From assembly GCA_937895435.1 (NCBI GenBank), contig CALAXT010000042.1, forward strand, positions 1 through 64,000: DNA of 64,000 nt, written 5' to 3'. Below, one piece after another: positions 33,724 through 41,634 of this stretch. The notes beneath the pieces were generated by a model, which worked only from the letters and a program-made list of their open reading frames with translations, was not told where the DNA came from and searched no databases. A program made the translations under genes and the position numbers. How positions within the stretch are numbered: the first letter of the stretch is position 1; each line of letters begins with the position of its first letter. The stretch is from an uncultured Paracoccaceae bacterium. Its GTDB lineage: Bacteria > Pseudomonadota > Alphaproteobacteria > Rhodobacterales > Rhodobacteraceae.

Positions 33724-34554
33724 GTGAATCTGGACCGGGGACTTTTTGATAAAGCACGCTATCAGCAGGCCAATCTTCGTATGGGCAGCTTGCAAGAAAG
33801 TTTGCCGCAAGCTGCCGTCACCGCTTTGGCGCGTGAGGTTGTTTTGCGTTTGGCGGAAAAGTCCAAAAAAATTCCGCTGGTTGATGCTGATCCCAAAGAA
33901 GATGAAGTTGAATCGCTCAGCCGCGCTTTGATCAGCGATGATCCTGATGCGGGTGCCGATGTGATTGTTGCGCTGCAGCAGCGTGGGGTCAGTGTTGAAA
34001 CGATCTATCTTTCTTATCTGGCCATGGCCGCCCGCCGCTTGGGTGAGTGGTGGGACACCGATCAGGCGAGCTTTTCCCAAGTGACAGCAGGGGCTGGCCG
34101 CATTTATGCGATCATGCGCGGATTACGCCCGCTGATGGTTCCAGGCGATGCTTCGGTTGAAAAATCAGTAGTCTTTGCGCTTGTGCCGGGCGAAACGCAC
34201 ACTTTGGGCATTTCAATGGCCACTGATCTTTTCCGAGAGCGCGGCTGGGAGGTGGACCTGTTGTTGGGCCTTGATCACGATGGTCTTGTCGCCGCGCTTG
34301 GCAAGAGTAAATCACAGTTGATTGGGCTGTCAGCTGGGGGGCAGCGCTCAATTTTGCCATTGATGAAGCTGATTGTGGCGCTGCGGGTAAGCAACCCCGA
34401 GGCGTTGATTATGGTCAGCGGCCAGGTGGCGGCACTTGATGTCGATATTGTTGGTCAATTGGGTGCAGATGCGGCCGCATCGAGTTTTGACCAGGCGGTA
34501 TCGCTGTTGTCGCGTTTGGCGCGGATCGAGCTGCCCTATATCGATGCACGTTAA
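33724..34554 (+). CDS. Cobalamin-binding regulatory protein, AerR/PpaA-like
   Basis: The 276-residue protein has a helical N-terminal half (GVSVETIYLSYLAMAARRLGEWW at about residues 98-120, read in two parts) and a C-terminal B12-binding Rossmann domain (VVFALVPGETHTLGISMATDLF) with the candidate cobalt-ligand histidine in GETHTLG. This arrangement matches AerR/PpaA, light- or redox-responsive cobalamin proteins that antagonise PpsR/CrtJ in phototrophic Rhodobacterales. The start is TTG 33721 or GTG 33724, both just after a perfect AGGAGG (33708-33713); GTG is listed. No pigment genes are in the window. The end overlaps the convergent pssA by four bases. Confidence 0.72.
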   Translation: MNLDRGLFDKARYQQANLRMGSLQESLPQAAVTALAREVVLRLAEKSKKIPLVDADPKEDEVESLSRALISDDPDAGADVIVALQQRGVSVETIYLSYLAMAARRLGEWWDTDQASFSQVTAGAGRIYAIMRGLRPLMVPGDASVEKSVVFALVPGETHTLGISMATDLFRERGWEVDLLLGLDHDGLVAALGKSKSQLIGLSAGGQRSILPLMKLIVALRVSNPEALIMVSGQVAALDVDIVGQLGADAAASSFDQAVSLLSRLARIELPYIDAR

Positions 34555-35300
34555 GCTTGTGGGCGGGTGCGGCGTTTTTTGGCGATAAAGCTAAAGATGT
34601 TCAGGATGATCACACCCATATAAGCCCCTGATACCAAGGTCATCAGCAGCCAAAACCGTGTCAGCAACAGTCCAACGAAGATCGCTGCACCAATCAGTAC
34701 AAGCGATGACTTATCGCGTGGCACCCGCACAGATTTTGAGGAAAGCGTTGGTACGCGGCTGGTCATCAACAGACCAATCACCATCATGTAGATGCCATAG
34801 GCCAAAGGATAGGCGGCCGCATCCAACAGCCCCATGAATGACAAAAACAGCGGAAAGAGCGCCAGTAACGCCCCACCGGGGGCTGGCACGCCAGTAAACG
34901 TTGCCCGGCCTTCGGGTTTTGGAGCATCGCGGTTCACATTAAACCGGGCCAGCCGCAGACACCCGCAGATCGAATAAACCAGCACAAACACCCAACCGGT
35001 CGCATAGCTGTCTGACAGTGCAAATTGATAAACCAGCAGCGCTGGCACAACGCCAAAGTTCAGGAAATCAGACAGGCTGTCCAATTCAGCGCCAAACGGG
35101 CTGGCCGCATCCAAGCGCCGCGCCAACAGCCCGTCCAGCCCATCCAAAGCCGCGGCGACAACGATCAGCATCACGGCATAATCATAGCGCCCCACCATTA
35201 AAAACCGAATGGCGGTCAGCCCCGCACACAGCCCCAAAATGGTAACCACATTGGGCAGCAGTTGAAAGATCGACAGGCTTTCCTGCTTGCGTTCTGACAT
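34551..35300 (-). CDS. pssA: CDP-diacylglycerol-serine O-phosphatidyltransferase
   Basis: This 249-residue inner-membrane enzyme makes phosphatidylserine from CDP-diacylglycerol and serine. The CDP-alcohol phosphatidyltransferase motif D-G-x2-A-R-x8-G-x3-D-x3-D is visible as DGLDGLLARRLDAASPFGAELDSLSD at about residues 48-73 (split here by its centre). Several membrane helices follow. It starts three bases after the phosphatidylserine decarboxylase gene, giving the two-step route to phosphatidylethanolamine in one transcript. A terminal Lys/Arg-rich tail (AKKRRTR) is seen. Confidence 0.93.
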   Translation of the reverse strand: MSERKQESLSIFQLLPNVVTILGLCAGLTAIRFLMVGRYDYAVMLIVVAAALDGLDGLLARRLDAASPFGAELDSLSDFLNFGVVPALLVYQFALSDSYATGWVFVLVYSICGCLRLARFNVNRDAPKPEGRATFTGVPAPGGALLALFPLFLSFMGLLDAAAYPLAYGIYMMVIGLLMTSRVPTLSSKSVRVPRDKSSLVLIGAAIFVGLLLTRFWLLMTLVSGAYMGVIILNIFSFIAKKRRTRPQA

Positions 35301-35303
35301 GGC

Positions 35304-36002
35304 TCAGCGCACCTCGCCCAACCGAGCGGGCTCGGCGCCAGTCAGATCGGCCAAAACGGTTTCGCCTGCGATGGTTGATTGCCCCAAACAGACCAGTGGC
35401 GCCACACCCTCGGGCAAATAAATATCCAGTCGTGATCCAAACCGGATCATACCAAAGCGTTCGCCCGTTCGGATAGCCTGACCCTCGCGGACCTCGCACA
35501 AGATCCGACGTGCCACGAGACCCGCAATTTGCACCACAGCAATCTGGCGGCCATCTGCCATCGTGATCACCAGGGCATTGCGTTCATTATCAACGCTGGC
35601 CTTATCCAAAGACGCATTAAAAAACTTGCCTGGACGATAAGCGATGCGGCTGATCTGTCCACCGATTGGGGCCCGGTTCACATGACAGTTGAACACGTTC
35701 ATAAAAACCGAAATGCGGGTCATCGGTTGGGGGCCAAGCCCCAGTTCTTGTGGGGGCACCGCCGGTTCCAACAGCGAAATCACACCGTCGGCTGGGCTGA
35801 TCATCAGCCCTTCGCGCATTGGGGTGACGCGCTCGGGGTCACGAAAGAAGTAATAGCACCAGACCGTCAGGCCAACACCCACCCAACCCAAGGGATCCCA
35901 CAGCCAAAACAGAACCAAGGTAGCAAGCGCAAAGGCCGATACAAACTTATACCCCTCACGGTGCATTGGTTTGACAAAGGTAGACATCATGCTGATCGAC
36001 AT
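35304..36002 (-). CDS. psd: Phosphatidylserine decarboxylase proenzyme
   Basis: The 232-residue protein converts phosphatidylserine to phosphatidylethanolamine. It is the short form of the family. The self-cleavage site that creates the pyruvoyl group is the GS pair in [11 protein letters not shown] near the C-terminus (about residue 195). [11 protein letters not shown] (about residue 110) and SPADG (about 68) are further conserved motifs. It precedes pssA in a coupled pair. An in-frame ATG a few codons later is a possible alternative start. Confidence 0.93.
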   Translation of the reverse strand: MSISMMSTFVKPMHREGYKFVSAFALATLVLFWLWDPLGWVGVGLTVWCYYFFRDPERVTPMREGLMISPADGVISLLEPAVPPQELGLGPQPMTRISVFMNVFNCHVNRAPIGGQISRIAYRPGKFFNASLDKASVDNERNALVITMADGRQIAVVQIAGLVARRILCEVREGQAIRTGERFGMIRFGSRLDIYLPEGVAPLVCLGQSTIAGETVLADLTGAEPARLGEVR

Positions 36003-36114
36003 AGTGGGTTCCTTGTGCGGCGCATGTTCAGGCTGGCGTGCACCCTAAGCGCAGATTTGAAAGAAAAACAATGGTGCCTGCAGTGTGATGTGCGTGTTTT
36101 GCCAGCGTTGGGTG

Positions 36115-36147
36115 AAAAAAGCCGGGGCAGGGCAGGCCTGCCCCGGC
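36115..36147 (-). terminator. Rho-independent terminator of the TRAP permease gene
   Basis: GCCGGGGCAG (36121-36130) pairs with CTGCCCCGGC (36138-36147); on the minus strand the stem is followed by TTTTTT (36115-36120). It lies 25 bases after the TRAP permease stop codon. Confidence 0.9.
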
Positions 36148-36171
36148 TGGGGATGACGCAGGTGCGCGTGC

Positions 36172-38403
36172 TTAGTCGGCGCCGCGGACTGGGATACTGG
36201 CGTTGGGGTCTGGGCGGAGCACTTTTTGCACCAAATACAGCGCACCAACCCCACTCAGCCCGATCAGATCGGTCAGCCAACCACCCTCAATCATAAAGAG
36301 TGCAGATGCCAGCAAACCCAGCCGTACAAACCATGCTGCGCGCATTTCAACAAACCAGCCCTGCACAGCCGAGCTAAGCACATAAACGCCAAAGGTTGCC
36401 GTCACACCAGCACGGATCACATCGCCCCAATTGCCTTCCATCAGCAAGGCGCTGTTATAAAAGAACATGAACGGCACGATAAAAGCAGCAATCCCGATCT
36501 TAAAGCTGGCCACCGACGTTTCCATTGGGTTTGCCCCGGAAATCCCTGCGGCAGCATAGCTGGCCAGGGCCACAGGTGGCGTAATGGCCGAGACAACCGC
36601 AAAGTAAAACACAAAGAAATGCGCGGTCAGCAGTGGGATGCCCAGATTTACCAACCCGGGCGCCACGACCGAGGCCGCAACCGCATAGGCTGCAGTGGTG
36701 GGCATTCCCATCCCCAGCAAAATCGCAATCAGCATCGCAAAGACCAGTGCCAACAGTTGGCTTACACCGGCCAAGCCTAACAGCAGGTTAGAAAAGCGTG
36801 CACCGACGCCCGTCAGCGAAATCACGCCCACAATGATACCGGCGCAAGCACAGACTGTGATAATTTGAATAGACATCACGCCTGCCAGTTCAAACGCTTT
36901 TAGAACCGATCGCAGCCCCATGCGATACGGGGTCAGCCAGCTGACAACGGCGGCCGCCATCGTGGCCAAAGTGCCTGCGCGGATCACAGAATAGCCCATG
37001 AACAGCGCCGCAATCAAAATGATGATCGGCAAAAATAGAAACGCCTGCCGGGCCATCGTACGAAAGCGCGGCAGCTCATCTTCTTTCATGCCGCGCATTC
37101 CCAGTTTGCCTGCCTCAAAATCAACCATGAAATAGATCGACACGAAGTAGAGAATGGCTGGAATAATGGCTGCAATCGCAATGTCGGAATAGGAAATTCC
37201 GGTCACCTCGGCCATAATAAAGGCACCTGCACCCATGATCGGAGGCATGATTTGCCCACCGGTTGAGGCTGCAGCCTCAACCGCGCCAGCGACGCGTTTG
37301 TCGTAACCCACTTTTTTCATGAGCGGGATGGTCAGCGAGCCTGTCGCCACCACATTGCCCGCCGATGTGCCATTGATCATGCCCATCAAACCAGAGGCAA
37401 AGATTGCCACCTTGGCCGGTCCGCCGCGCATCCGCCCCGCCGCTGCAAAAGCAAAGTTTACAAAATAGTCCCCCACCTTTGAGGCCTGAAGAAACGCGGC
37501 AAAGATGATGAACAAAATGATATAAGTCGAGCTGACCGCCGTGGTTGGCCCCAAAATACCTGCATCGGTGTAAACTTGGCTGAAAAACCGCTGCCATGTG
37601 ATGGCGGGTGAATTCAAAAAGCCTGGCAGATATTGCCCTGTGAAGACATAGGTCAGAAAAATCGCGGCAATCACCACCAGTGCCAAACCTGCCACGCGGC
37701 GTGTCAGCTCTAATATCAAGGCCACACCTGCGACGGCGGCCAACGAAATGCCAATTGGGGCAAAGGGCGTGCCTGTCGCATTGCGCATCAGCGTGCCGTA
37801 GATCGTGATCAAATAAGTGGCCACGGCCAGCGCGCAAATGCCCAACAAAACATCGGGTGCTGCAATGCCTGCACGGGCACGGCGATGCCACCAGCTAAGA
37901 CCGATCCCCCCAAGTGTTGCGACCAACAGTGGCACACCAAACCGCCATATTTCCTTGGCCTTTATGCTGGCGTCAATACCGTTCCACATCGTGCCTGATT
38001 GGATATCTGCGTAAAACGACAGCGCCATAAAACAGGCGTAGATTGCGGGAACCATCAAAACATAAGCGGCATATGCCAACAGGGGTGTTTCGCGACCATC
38101 ATCCGTAAATCGACGCCCCGAAAAAATCAAAAAACCCAATCCAAGGGCGCCAGCCACATGCAAAATCCGGAAATTCCAGGTTTCCATCGGAAAGCTGGGC
38201 AAAAGTGGCAGGCTGATCCCAGTGTAGTCAGAAATCGACACACCATTGAGCGCGGCCATATGAAACGCTGCGTAAAACGTAGCCAGTGCGCTGATCAGGG
38301 CCAGTGCCGCACCAGTGAATAGGCGACGATTGGGCTCTACCGGGTCTTCATCGACACCTTCGGCAAGAATGGGGCCGGTCTCTTGGGCATGCAGATCGGT
38401 CAT
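36172..38403 (-). CDS. TRAP transporter permease, fused 4TM-12TM (TAXI type)
   Basis: The product is a fused TRAP membrane protein of 743 residues with about 18 membrane segments. It combines the small DctQ-like and large DctM-like parts, as is usual with TAXI-type binding proteins. GLMGMINGTSAGNVVATGS and STGGQIMPPIMGAGAFIMAE are the conserved ion-coupling loops. ATG 38403 is chosen over an upstream start because it follows AGGAACGCC and gives the MTDLHAQ opening. It drives sodium- or proton-coupled uptake of an organic acid or amino acid. The binding protein is encoded upstream in the same direction, with a terminator between. Confidence 0.92.
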   Translation of the reverse strand: MTDLHAQETGPILAEGVDEDPVEPNRRLFTGAALALISALATFYAAFHMAALNGVSISDYTGISLPLLPSFPMETWNFRILHVAGALGLGFLIFSGRRFTDDGRETPLLAYAAYVLMVPAIYACFMALSFYADIQSGTMWNGIDASIKAKEIWRFGVPLLVATLGGIGLSWWHRRARAGIAAPDVLLGICALAVATYLITIYGTLMRNATGTPFAPIGISLAAVAGVALILELTRRVAGLALVVIAAIFLTYVFTGQYLPGFLNSPAITWQRFFSQVYTDAGILGPTTAVSSTYIILFIIFAAFLQASKVGDYFVNFAFAAAGRMRGGPAKVAIFASGLMGMINGTSAGNVVATGSLTIPLMKKVGYDKRVAGAVEAAASTGGQIMPPIMGAGAFIMAEVTGISYSDIAIAAIIPAILYFVSIYFMVDFEAGKLGMRGMKEDELPRFRTMARQAFLFLPIIILIAALFMGYSVIRAGTLATMAAAVVSWLTPYRMGLRSVLKAFELAGVMSIQIITVCACAGIIVGVISLTGVGARFSNLLLGLAGVSQLLALVFAMLIAILLGMGMPTTAAYAVAASVVAPGLVNLGIPLLTAHFFVFYFAVVSAITPPVALASYAAAGISGANPMETSVASFKIGIAAFIVPFMFFYNSALLMEGNWGDVIRAGVTATFGVYVLSSAVQGWFVEMRAAWFVRLGLLASALFMIEGGWLTDLIGLSGVGALYLVQKVLRPDPNASIPVRGAD

Positions 38404-38533
38404 GGGGCGTTCCTTTGGTGGCGCGATTGGGCGCAAGATGGGCAGCTGTCGCGGATGGTAAAGCCAGTGTGAGGCTTAGCGAAAGCTGAGGCAAGAAAAA
38501 CCGCCCCCAACCCCATAGAACGGTCAGAGGCAT

Positions 38534-38562
38534 AAAAAAGGCCGCCCCAATCAGGGACGGCC
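38534..38562 (-). terminator. Terminator/attenuator between TAXI binding protein and TRAP permease
   Basis: GGCCGCCCC (38540-38548) pairs with GGGACGGCC (38554-38562) around a five-base loop; on the minus strand a run of six T follows. It lies downstream of the binding-protein gene and upstream of the permease gene, so partial read-through would set their ratio. Confidence 0.85.
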
Positions 38563-38584
38563 CCGTGTAACAAAGACGCCTGCC

Positions 38585-39565
38585 TTAGCCGCCGTAGATT
38601 TGGCTGGCGGGGATGGTTGCGCCATTCTCATTGAACCAACGTGCCGCACCCGGGTGCCACATCATCACGCCATTTTTGTCCCAGTTTTCAAACACGGTGG
38701 CTTTAGCAGCCTTGTGAATGCCAACCATACGGGCGTTGTCAGACATGACGACATTGGTGGCTTCATACACAAAGGTTTCTGCCAAATCGCAATTTGCGAT
38801 GGCAAAGTTCCACATTGAAACCGAGGTCATATCTTTTTCCAGCGTCGAATAGGTCGAAGCGGGGATGGTGAAATTGGCAACCGGGAAAGTGGCCATGACT
38901 TTAGCCTGTTCTTCGGCGCTGAACTCAATAAAGTTCACTTGGGTTTGCACTTCCAGCTGGCTCACAGCTGGGGTCGGCACGCCAACGGCAAAGGCCACAA
39001 CGTCCAACAGGCCGTCTTGCAGCTGGCTGCCAAGATCCGACCAGCCGCCGTTGCGACGGTCAAATTTCACACCCAAAGTTTCCAGCATTGCCGGAAAATA
39101 CGTGTCGGATGTCGAACCTGCTGGGCCAAACCCAATCCGCGCACCCTCTGGGATATCAGAGATCGATTTGATGCCCGAACCTGTCAGCGCGGTGATTGCA
39201 AACGGGGTTTGATACATTGGGAACATGGCACAAGCCTTGTCCATTTTCAGACCCGGTGCGATTGGGTTGGTGCCCCCAAGCGATTCGGCGGCAGGGCCCA
39301 TGGTGGTCATGCCAAATGCGGCCTCGCCAGTGTGGACCAGCGCCATGTTCTGCATTGGGCCGCCGGTGACTTCGCCACCACCTGATACGCCCAGCTGTTC
39401 TGCAACCAGGTTAGCCCAGCCCGAGCCGTATACAAAGAAAGTTCCGCCCTGCGAGGCTGTACCAACGGTGAAGCTTTCTGGCCAGCCGGCGCGATCTTGC
39501 GCGCCTGCAATCGTGACCGAGGCAGCAACGGCAAGCGCCGTGCCCAAAATTGACTTGATCATCAT
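38585..39565 (-). CDS. TAXI-family TRAP transporter substrate-binding protein
   Basis: This periplasmic protein of 326 residues has a Sec signal (ILGTALAVAASVTIAGAQ), then FTVGTASQGGTFFVYGSGWANLV, the standard opening of the TAXI family. A second hallmark, ARIGFGPAGSTSDTYFPAMLE, lies near residue 145. The ATG at 39565 is five bases after GGGAGGA; ATG 39562 is one codon later. It captures the solute for the fused TRAP permease downstream. Family ligands include glutamate and other organic acids; this one is not predictable. Confidence 0.92.
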   Translation of the reverse strand: MMIKSILGTALAVAASVTIAGAQDRAGWPESFTVGTASQGGTFFVYGSGWANLVAEQLGVSGGGEVTGGPMQNMALVHTGEAAFGMTTMGPAAESLGGTNPIAPGLKMDKACAMFPMYQTPFAITALTGSGIKSISDIPEGARIGFGPAGSTSDTYFPAMLETLGVKFDRRNGGWSDLGSQLQDGLLDVVAFAVGVPTPAVSQLEVQTQVNFIEFSAEEQAKVMATFPVANFTIPASTYSTLEKDMTSVSMWNFAIANCDLAETFVYEATNVVMSDNARMVGIHKAAKATVFENWDKNGVMMWHPGAARWFNENGATIPASQIYGG

Positions 39566-39653
39566 GATAGTCCTCCCAATGTCGTCCGCTTATAAGAATT
39601 TCGGGGCTGTCTTGCCGCCGACGTGTCGTTACCTAACCACTCCTTGTATAAAA

Positions 39654-39667
39654 GCAAGCCTGCTTGC
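39654..39667. promoter_or_regulatory. Palindrome upstream of the TAXI binding-protein gene
   Basis: GCAAGCCTGCTTGC is a perfect inverted repeat (six-base arms, two-base centre) about 90 bp upstream of the binding-protein start, next to the -10-like TATACA on the minus strand. It may be an operator; no known consensus was matched. Confidence 0.35.
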
Positions 39668-39729
39668 GCTACCTGTATTTTATGCAGCCGGGTTAGGACT
39701 TGGTGTCGCAGGCGCCGCAGCCGGGGGCC

Positions 39730-40296
39730 CTAGCGGGTGGGGGCCTGTGCGCGGTCATGCAGCCCATAGTCGCGATGAACATGAAAGAGATTGCATGAAA
39801 CCACGCCCGGAGCGTGACGCTGTGCGTTCAGGGCAGCCCGCGCAGCGTCTGCCCCCACCAGGTCTTGCATCGTTAAAAAGGCCCCCGTGCGGTTCACACT
39901 TTCGAACCCGTCGCTGGCAGGGGCCTGGTTCAAATGCGACACCAACAAAAAGTTGTCGGTAGCAATATCGGCATAGGTTTCCATCTGTGGTGGCGCGCCA
40001 TGTTCGCTGTGTCCCACCAATGCTGCCACGCGAATGCGATACTGTGCGAAGTGCCGATGGCGTCCGGCTGATTGCGAAACCTTGTGGTTGGGGTCCAACC
40101 TCCAGCCGGCAATCGCGGTTTCATCGCGCCACAGTTGGTGCGACAGCAGCGCATCGTCCCGCCCAATTGGGCGAAAACGGTCGATCCAGACCATGCCATC
40201 ATGCTGGGTTAAAACAGGGCGCAGACGATCGACATGTTCAAAATAATGGCCCATGTGTCCGGGGTAGGGCTGAACCTCAAAGAAAACCGCCTGCAT
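39730..40296 (-). CDS. Antibiotic biosynthesis monooxygenase (ABM) domain protein
   Basis: A 188-residue protein whose N-terminal 100 residues look like the ABM dimeric alpha-beta barrel: FEVQPYPGHMGHYFEHVDRLRPVL, then WIDRFRP and HQLWRDETAIAGWR. This fold includes heme-degrading and quinone-forming monooxygenases but also many uncharacterised proteins. The C-terminal half repeats a similar strand pattern (FLLVSHLNQ...ARAALNAQRH), so it may be a two-domain form. No catalytic residues can be assigned. It is monocistronic, between the TRAP system and the candidate small RNA. Confidence 0.6.
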   Translation of the reverse strand: MQAVFFEVQPYPGHMGHYFEHVDRLRPVLTQHDGMVWIDRFRPIGRDDALLSHQLWRDETAIAGWRLDPNHKVSQSAGRHRHFAQYRIRVAALVGHSEHGAPPQMETYADIATDNFLLVSHLNQAPASDGFESVNRTGAFLTMQDLVGADAARAALNAQRHAPGVVSCNLFHVHRDYGLHDRAQAPTR

Positions 40297-40400
40297 TGTG
40301 GTGCCTTTCTACTGCGTCTGATGCCTAGGGTAAGCGGTGGGAACATGACTGTCGTGTGTCGATTTTATCAACCGGTTGGGCATGATTTAAGTGGTTTTTT

Positions 40401-40430
40401 AAAAAAAGCGCCCGAACAACGTCCGGGCGC
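40401..40430 (-). terminator. Rho-independent terminator (T7 run)
   Basis: The stem GCGCCCG (40408-40414) and CGGGCGC (40424-40430) is followed on the minus strand by seven T residues. It ends either the predicted small RNA or a long rlmB 3' untranslated region. Confidence 0.88.
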
Positions 40431-40482
40431 CAGGAGCGGAACGAGGGACAGAAGATCGGCACAGGGGTTCCGGCCCTGGGCA
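40401..40482 (-). ncRNA. Candidate small RNA with own promoter and terminator
   Basis: On the minus strand a TATAAG -10 (40486-40491) and a weak TTGTGG -35 (40510-40515) precede a predicted start near 40480. The RNA would open with a long hairpin, CCAGG-GC-CGGAAC paired with GTTCCG-CT-CCTGG (40430-40479), with a 24-base pyrimidine-rich loop. It ends with a rho-independent terminator: GCGCCCG and CGGGCGC stems and seven T (40401-40430). I do not recognise an RNA family. The remainder of the 40297-40607 gap contains the triple repeat and the promoter of the ABM gene. Confidence 0.5.
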
Positions 40483-40552
40483 CTTCTTATAGATAGGCAC
40501 CATTAGCGCCCACAAAAGACCCTCGCACGCAGGCGTGAAGAAATTCTTGACG

Positions 40553-40600
40553 TTTGCAAAAGACTGCATTTGCAAAAGACTGCATTTGCAGAAGACTGCG
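40553..40600. repeat. Three tandem 16-bp repeats after rlmB
   Basis: TTTGCAAAAGACTGCA occurs at 40553-40568 and 40569-40584, and a variant with two changes at 40585-40600. The array begins eight bases after the rlmB stop. TGCAAA and TTTGCA are inverted repeats within and across units. The function is unknown. Confidence 0.85.
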
Positions 40601-40607
40601 GCGGGTT

Positions 40608-41405
40608 TCAGGTTTGCCCCCCCAGGTCAAAGTGCCGCCCCGCCGCATAAAGCGCCACCGCTGCGGCGTTTGACACATTCAAAGATCCAAACCCACGCGC
40701 AGGTGTGATCGACACCAAATGGTCACAAGTATCACGCGTTTTTTGCCGCAAACCCGGCCCCTCGGCCCCCATCACCAGCCCGATTGGGCGGCCCGACAGC
40801 GCGCCAAGCTGCGCCTCAAGTGTCGCTGGGGCCTCGCCATCCAAACCCAATAGCGTAAAGCCAATGCCGCGCAGCGTTTCCATGGCATCGGCCAGATTGC
40901 GCAGGCGCAGATAGGGTTGGCGTTCTAATGCGCCACTGGCGCTTTTGGCCAAGGCTCCGGTTTCGGGGGCGCTGTGGCGCAGTGTGCCAACCACGGCGCG
41001 GGCGCCAAACACCTCGGCAGACCGCAGAATCGCACCGACATTATGCGGATCGGTTACCTGATCAAGCAGCACCACCAGCGGCGCCCCCCGCCCAGACACG
41101 CAGCATTCCTCCAGCGTGCCCCAAACCAAGGGCTTGACCTCAAGCGCTGCCCCTTGGTGGACAGATGATGGGTCAATCGGCACATCGAATTTGCGTGGGT
41201 CAACAATTTCAGGGTCAATCCCTGCCGTGGTGATGGCATCTGACAATTTGTCATAGGCGTTGCGTGTGACCACCAGCCGCAGCCGCTGGCGCGCTGGGTT
41301 CAAAAGTGCATCGCGCACCGCATGCAGGCCAAACAGCCAGACTGTTTCCGCAGCCGAGGCGCGGCGCTGGCGTTCTTTGTCAATCACCCAATCCGGCTTT
41401 TTCAT
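40608..41405 (-). CDS. rlmB: 23S rRNA (guanosine-2'-O-)-methyltransferase RlmB
   Basis: This SpoU-family (SPOUT) RNA methyltransferase of 265 residues adds a 2'-O-methyl group to G2251 of 23S rRNA. The N-terminal substrate-binding domain starts with WLFGLHAVRDALLNP, and the three SpoU motifs are clear: LDQVTDPHNVGAILRSAEVF, IGLVMGAEGPGL and GSLNVSNAAAVALY. ATG 41405 with AAGGAAG upstream gives the MKKPDWV start and is preferred over ATG 41432. It is divergent from tRNA-Tyr. Confidence 0.9.
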   Translation of the reverse strand: MKKPDWVIDKERQRRASAAETVWLFGLHAVRDALLNPARQRLRLVVTRNAYDKLSDAITTAGIDPEIVDPRKFDVPIDPSSVHQGAALEVKPLVWGTLEECCVSGRGAPLVVLLDQVTDPHNVGAILRSAEVFGARAVVGTLRHSAPETGALAKSASGALERQPYLRLRNLADAMETLRGIGFTLLGLDGEAPATLEAQLGALSGRPIGLVMGAEGPGLRQKTRDTCDHLVSITPARGFGSLNVSNAAAVALYAAGRHFDLGGQT

Positions 41406-41492
41406 CTTTGACTTCCTTAATTTCGGCGACAATGGCGTTTGCGTGGCAGGGGTGCAAGGGGCAGGGCGCGCGCAGGGGGTAGAAAAACCGCC

Positions 41493-41521
41493 TTGACGCT
41501 GGCGGTGGGCTTGGGTATCCC
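41493..41521 (+). promoter_or_regulatory. Sigma-70-type promoter of tRNA-Tyr
   Basis: TTGACG (41493-41498), a 17-base spacer and TATCCC (41516-41521) lie 10 bases before the tRNA 5' end. The spacing and distance are as expected for a stable RNA promoter. Confidence 0.7.
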
Positions 41522-41531
41522 GCCCATCAGA

Positions 41532-41615
41532 GGGCGACGTGCTGCAAGGTGCGGCAGCGGACTGTAACTCCGCCGAGGAGACTCACGCCTGGTTCGATTC
41601 CAGGGTCGCCCACCA
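41532..41615 (+). tRNA. tRNA-Tyr (anticodon GTA)
   Basis: The acceptor stem GGGCGAC (41532-41538) pairs with GTCGCCC (41605-41611), followed by A and an encoded CCA (41613-41615). The anticodon arm is GCGGA-CTGTAAC-TCCGC with GTA in the loop. A long variable arm with GAG/CTC pairing and a TTCGATT T-loop between CCTGG and CCAGG mark it as a class II tRNA, as expected for bacterial tRNA-Tyr. Confidence 0.95.
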
Positions 41616-41634
41616 CTACCAAAAGATTTCCGCT

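Noticed and set aside
40487-40678. A 63-residue minus-strand protein overlapping the rlmB end
   Set aside because: It runs out of frame across rlmB, the tandem repeats and the predicted promoter; its composition is that of a shadow frame.
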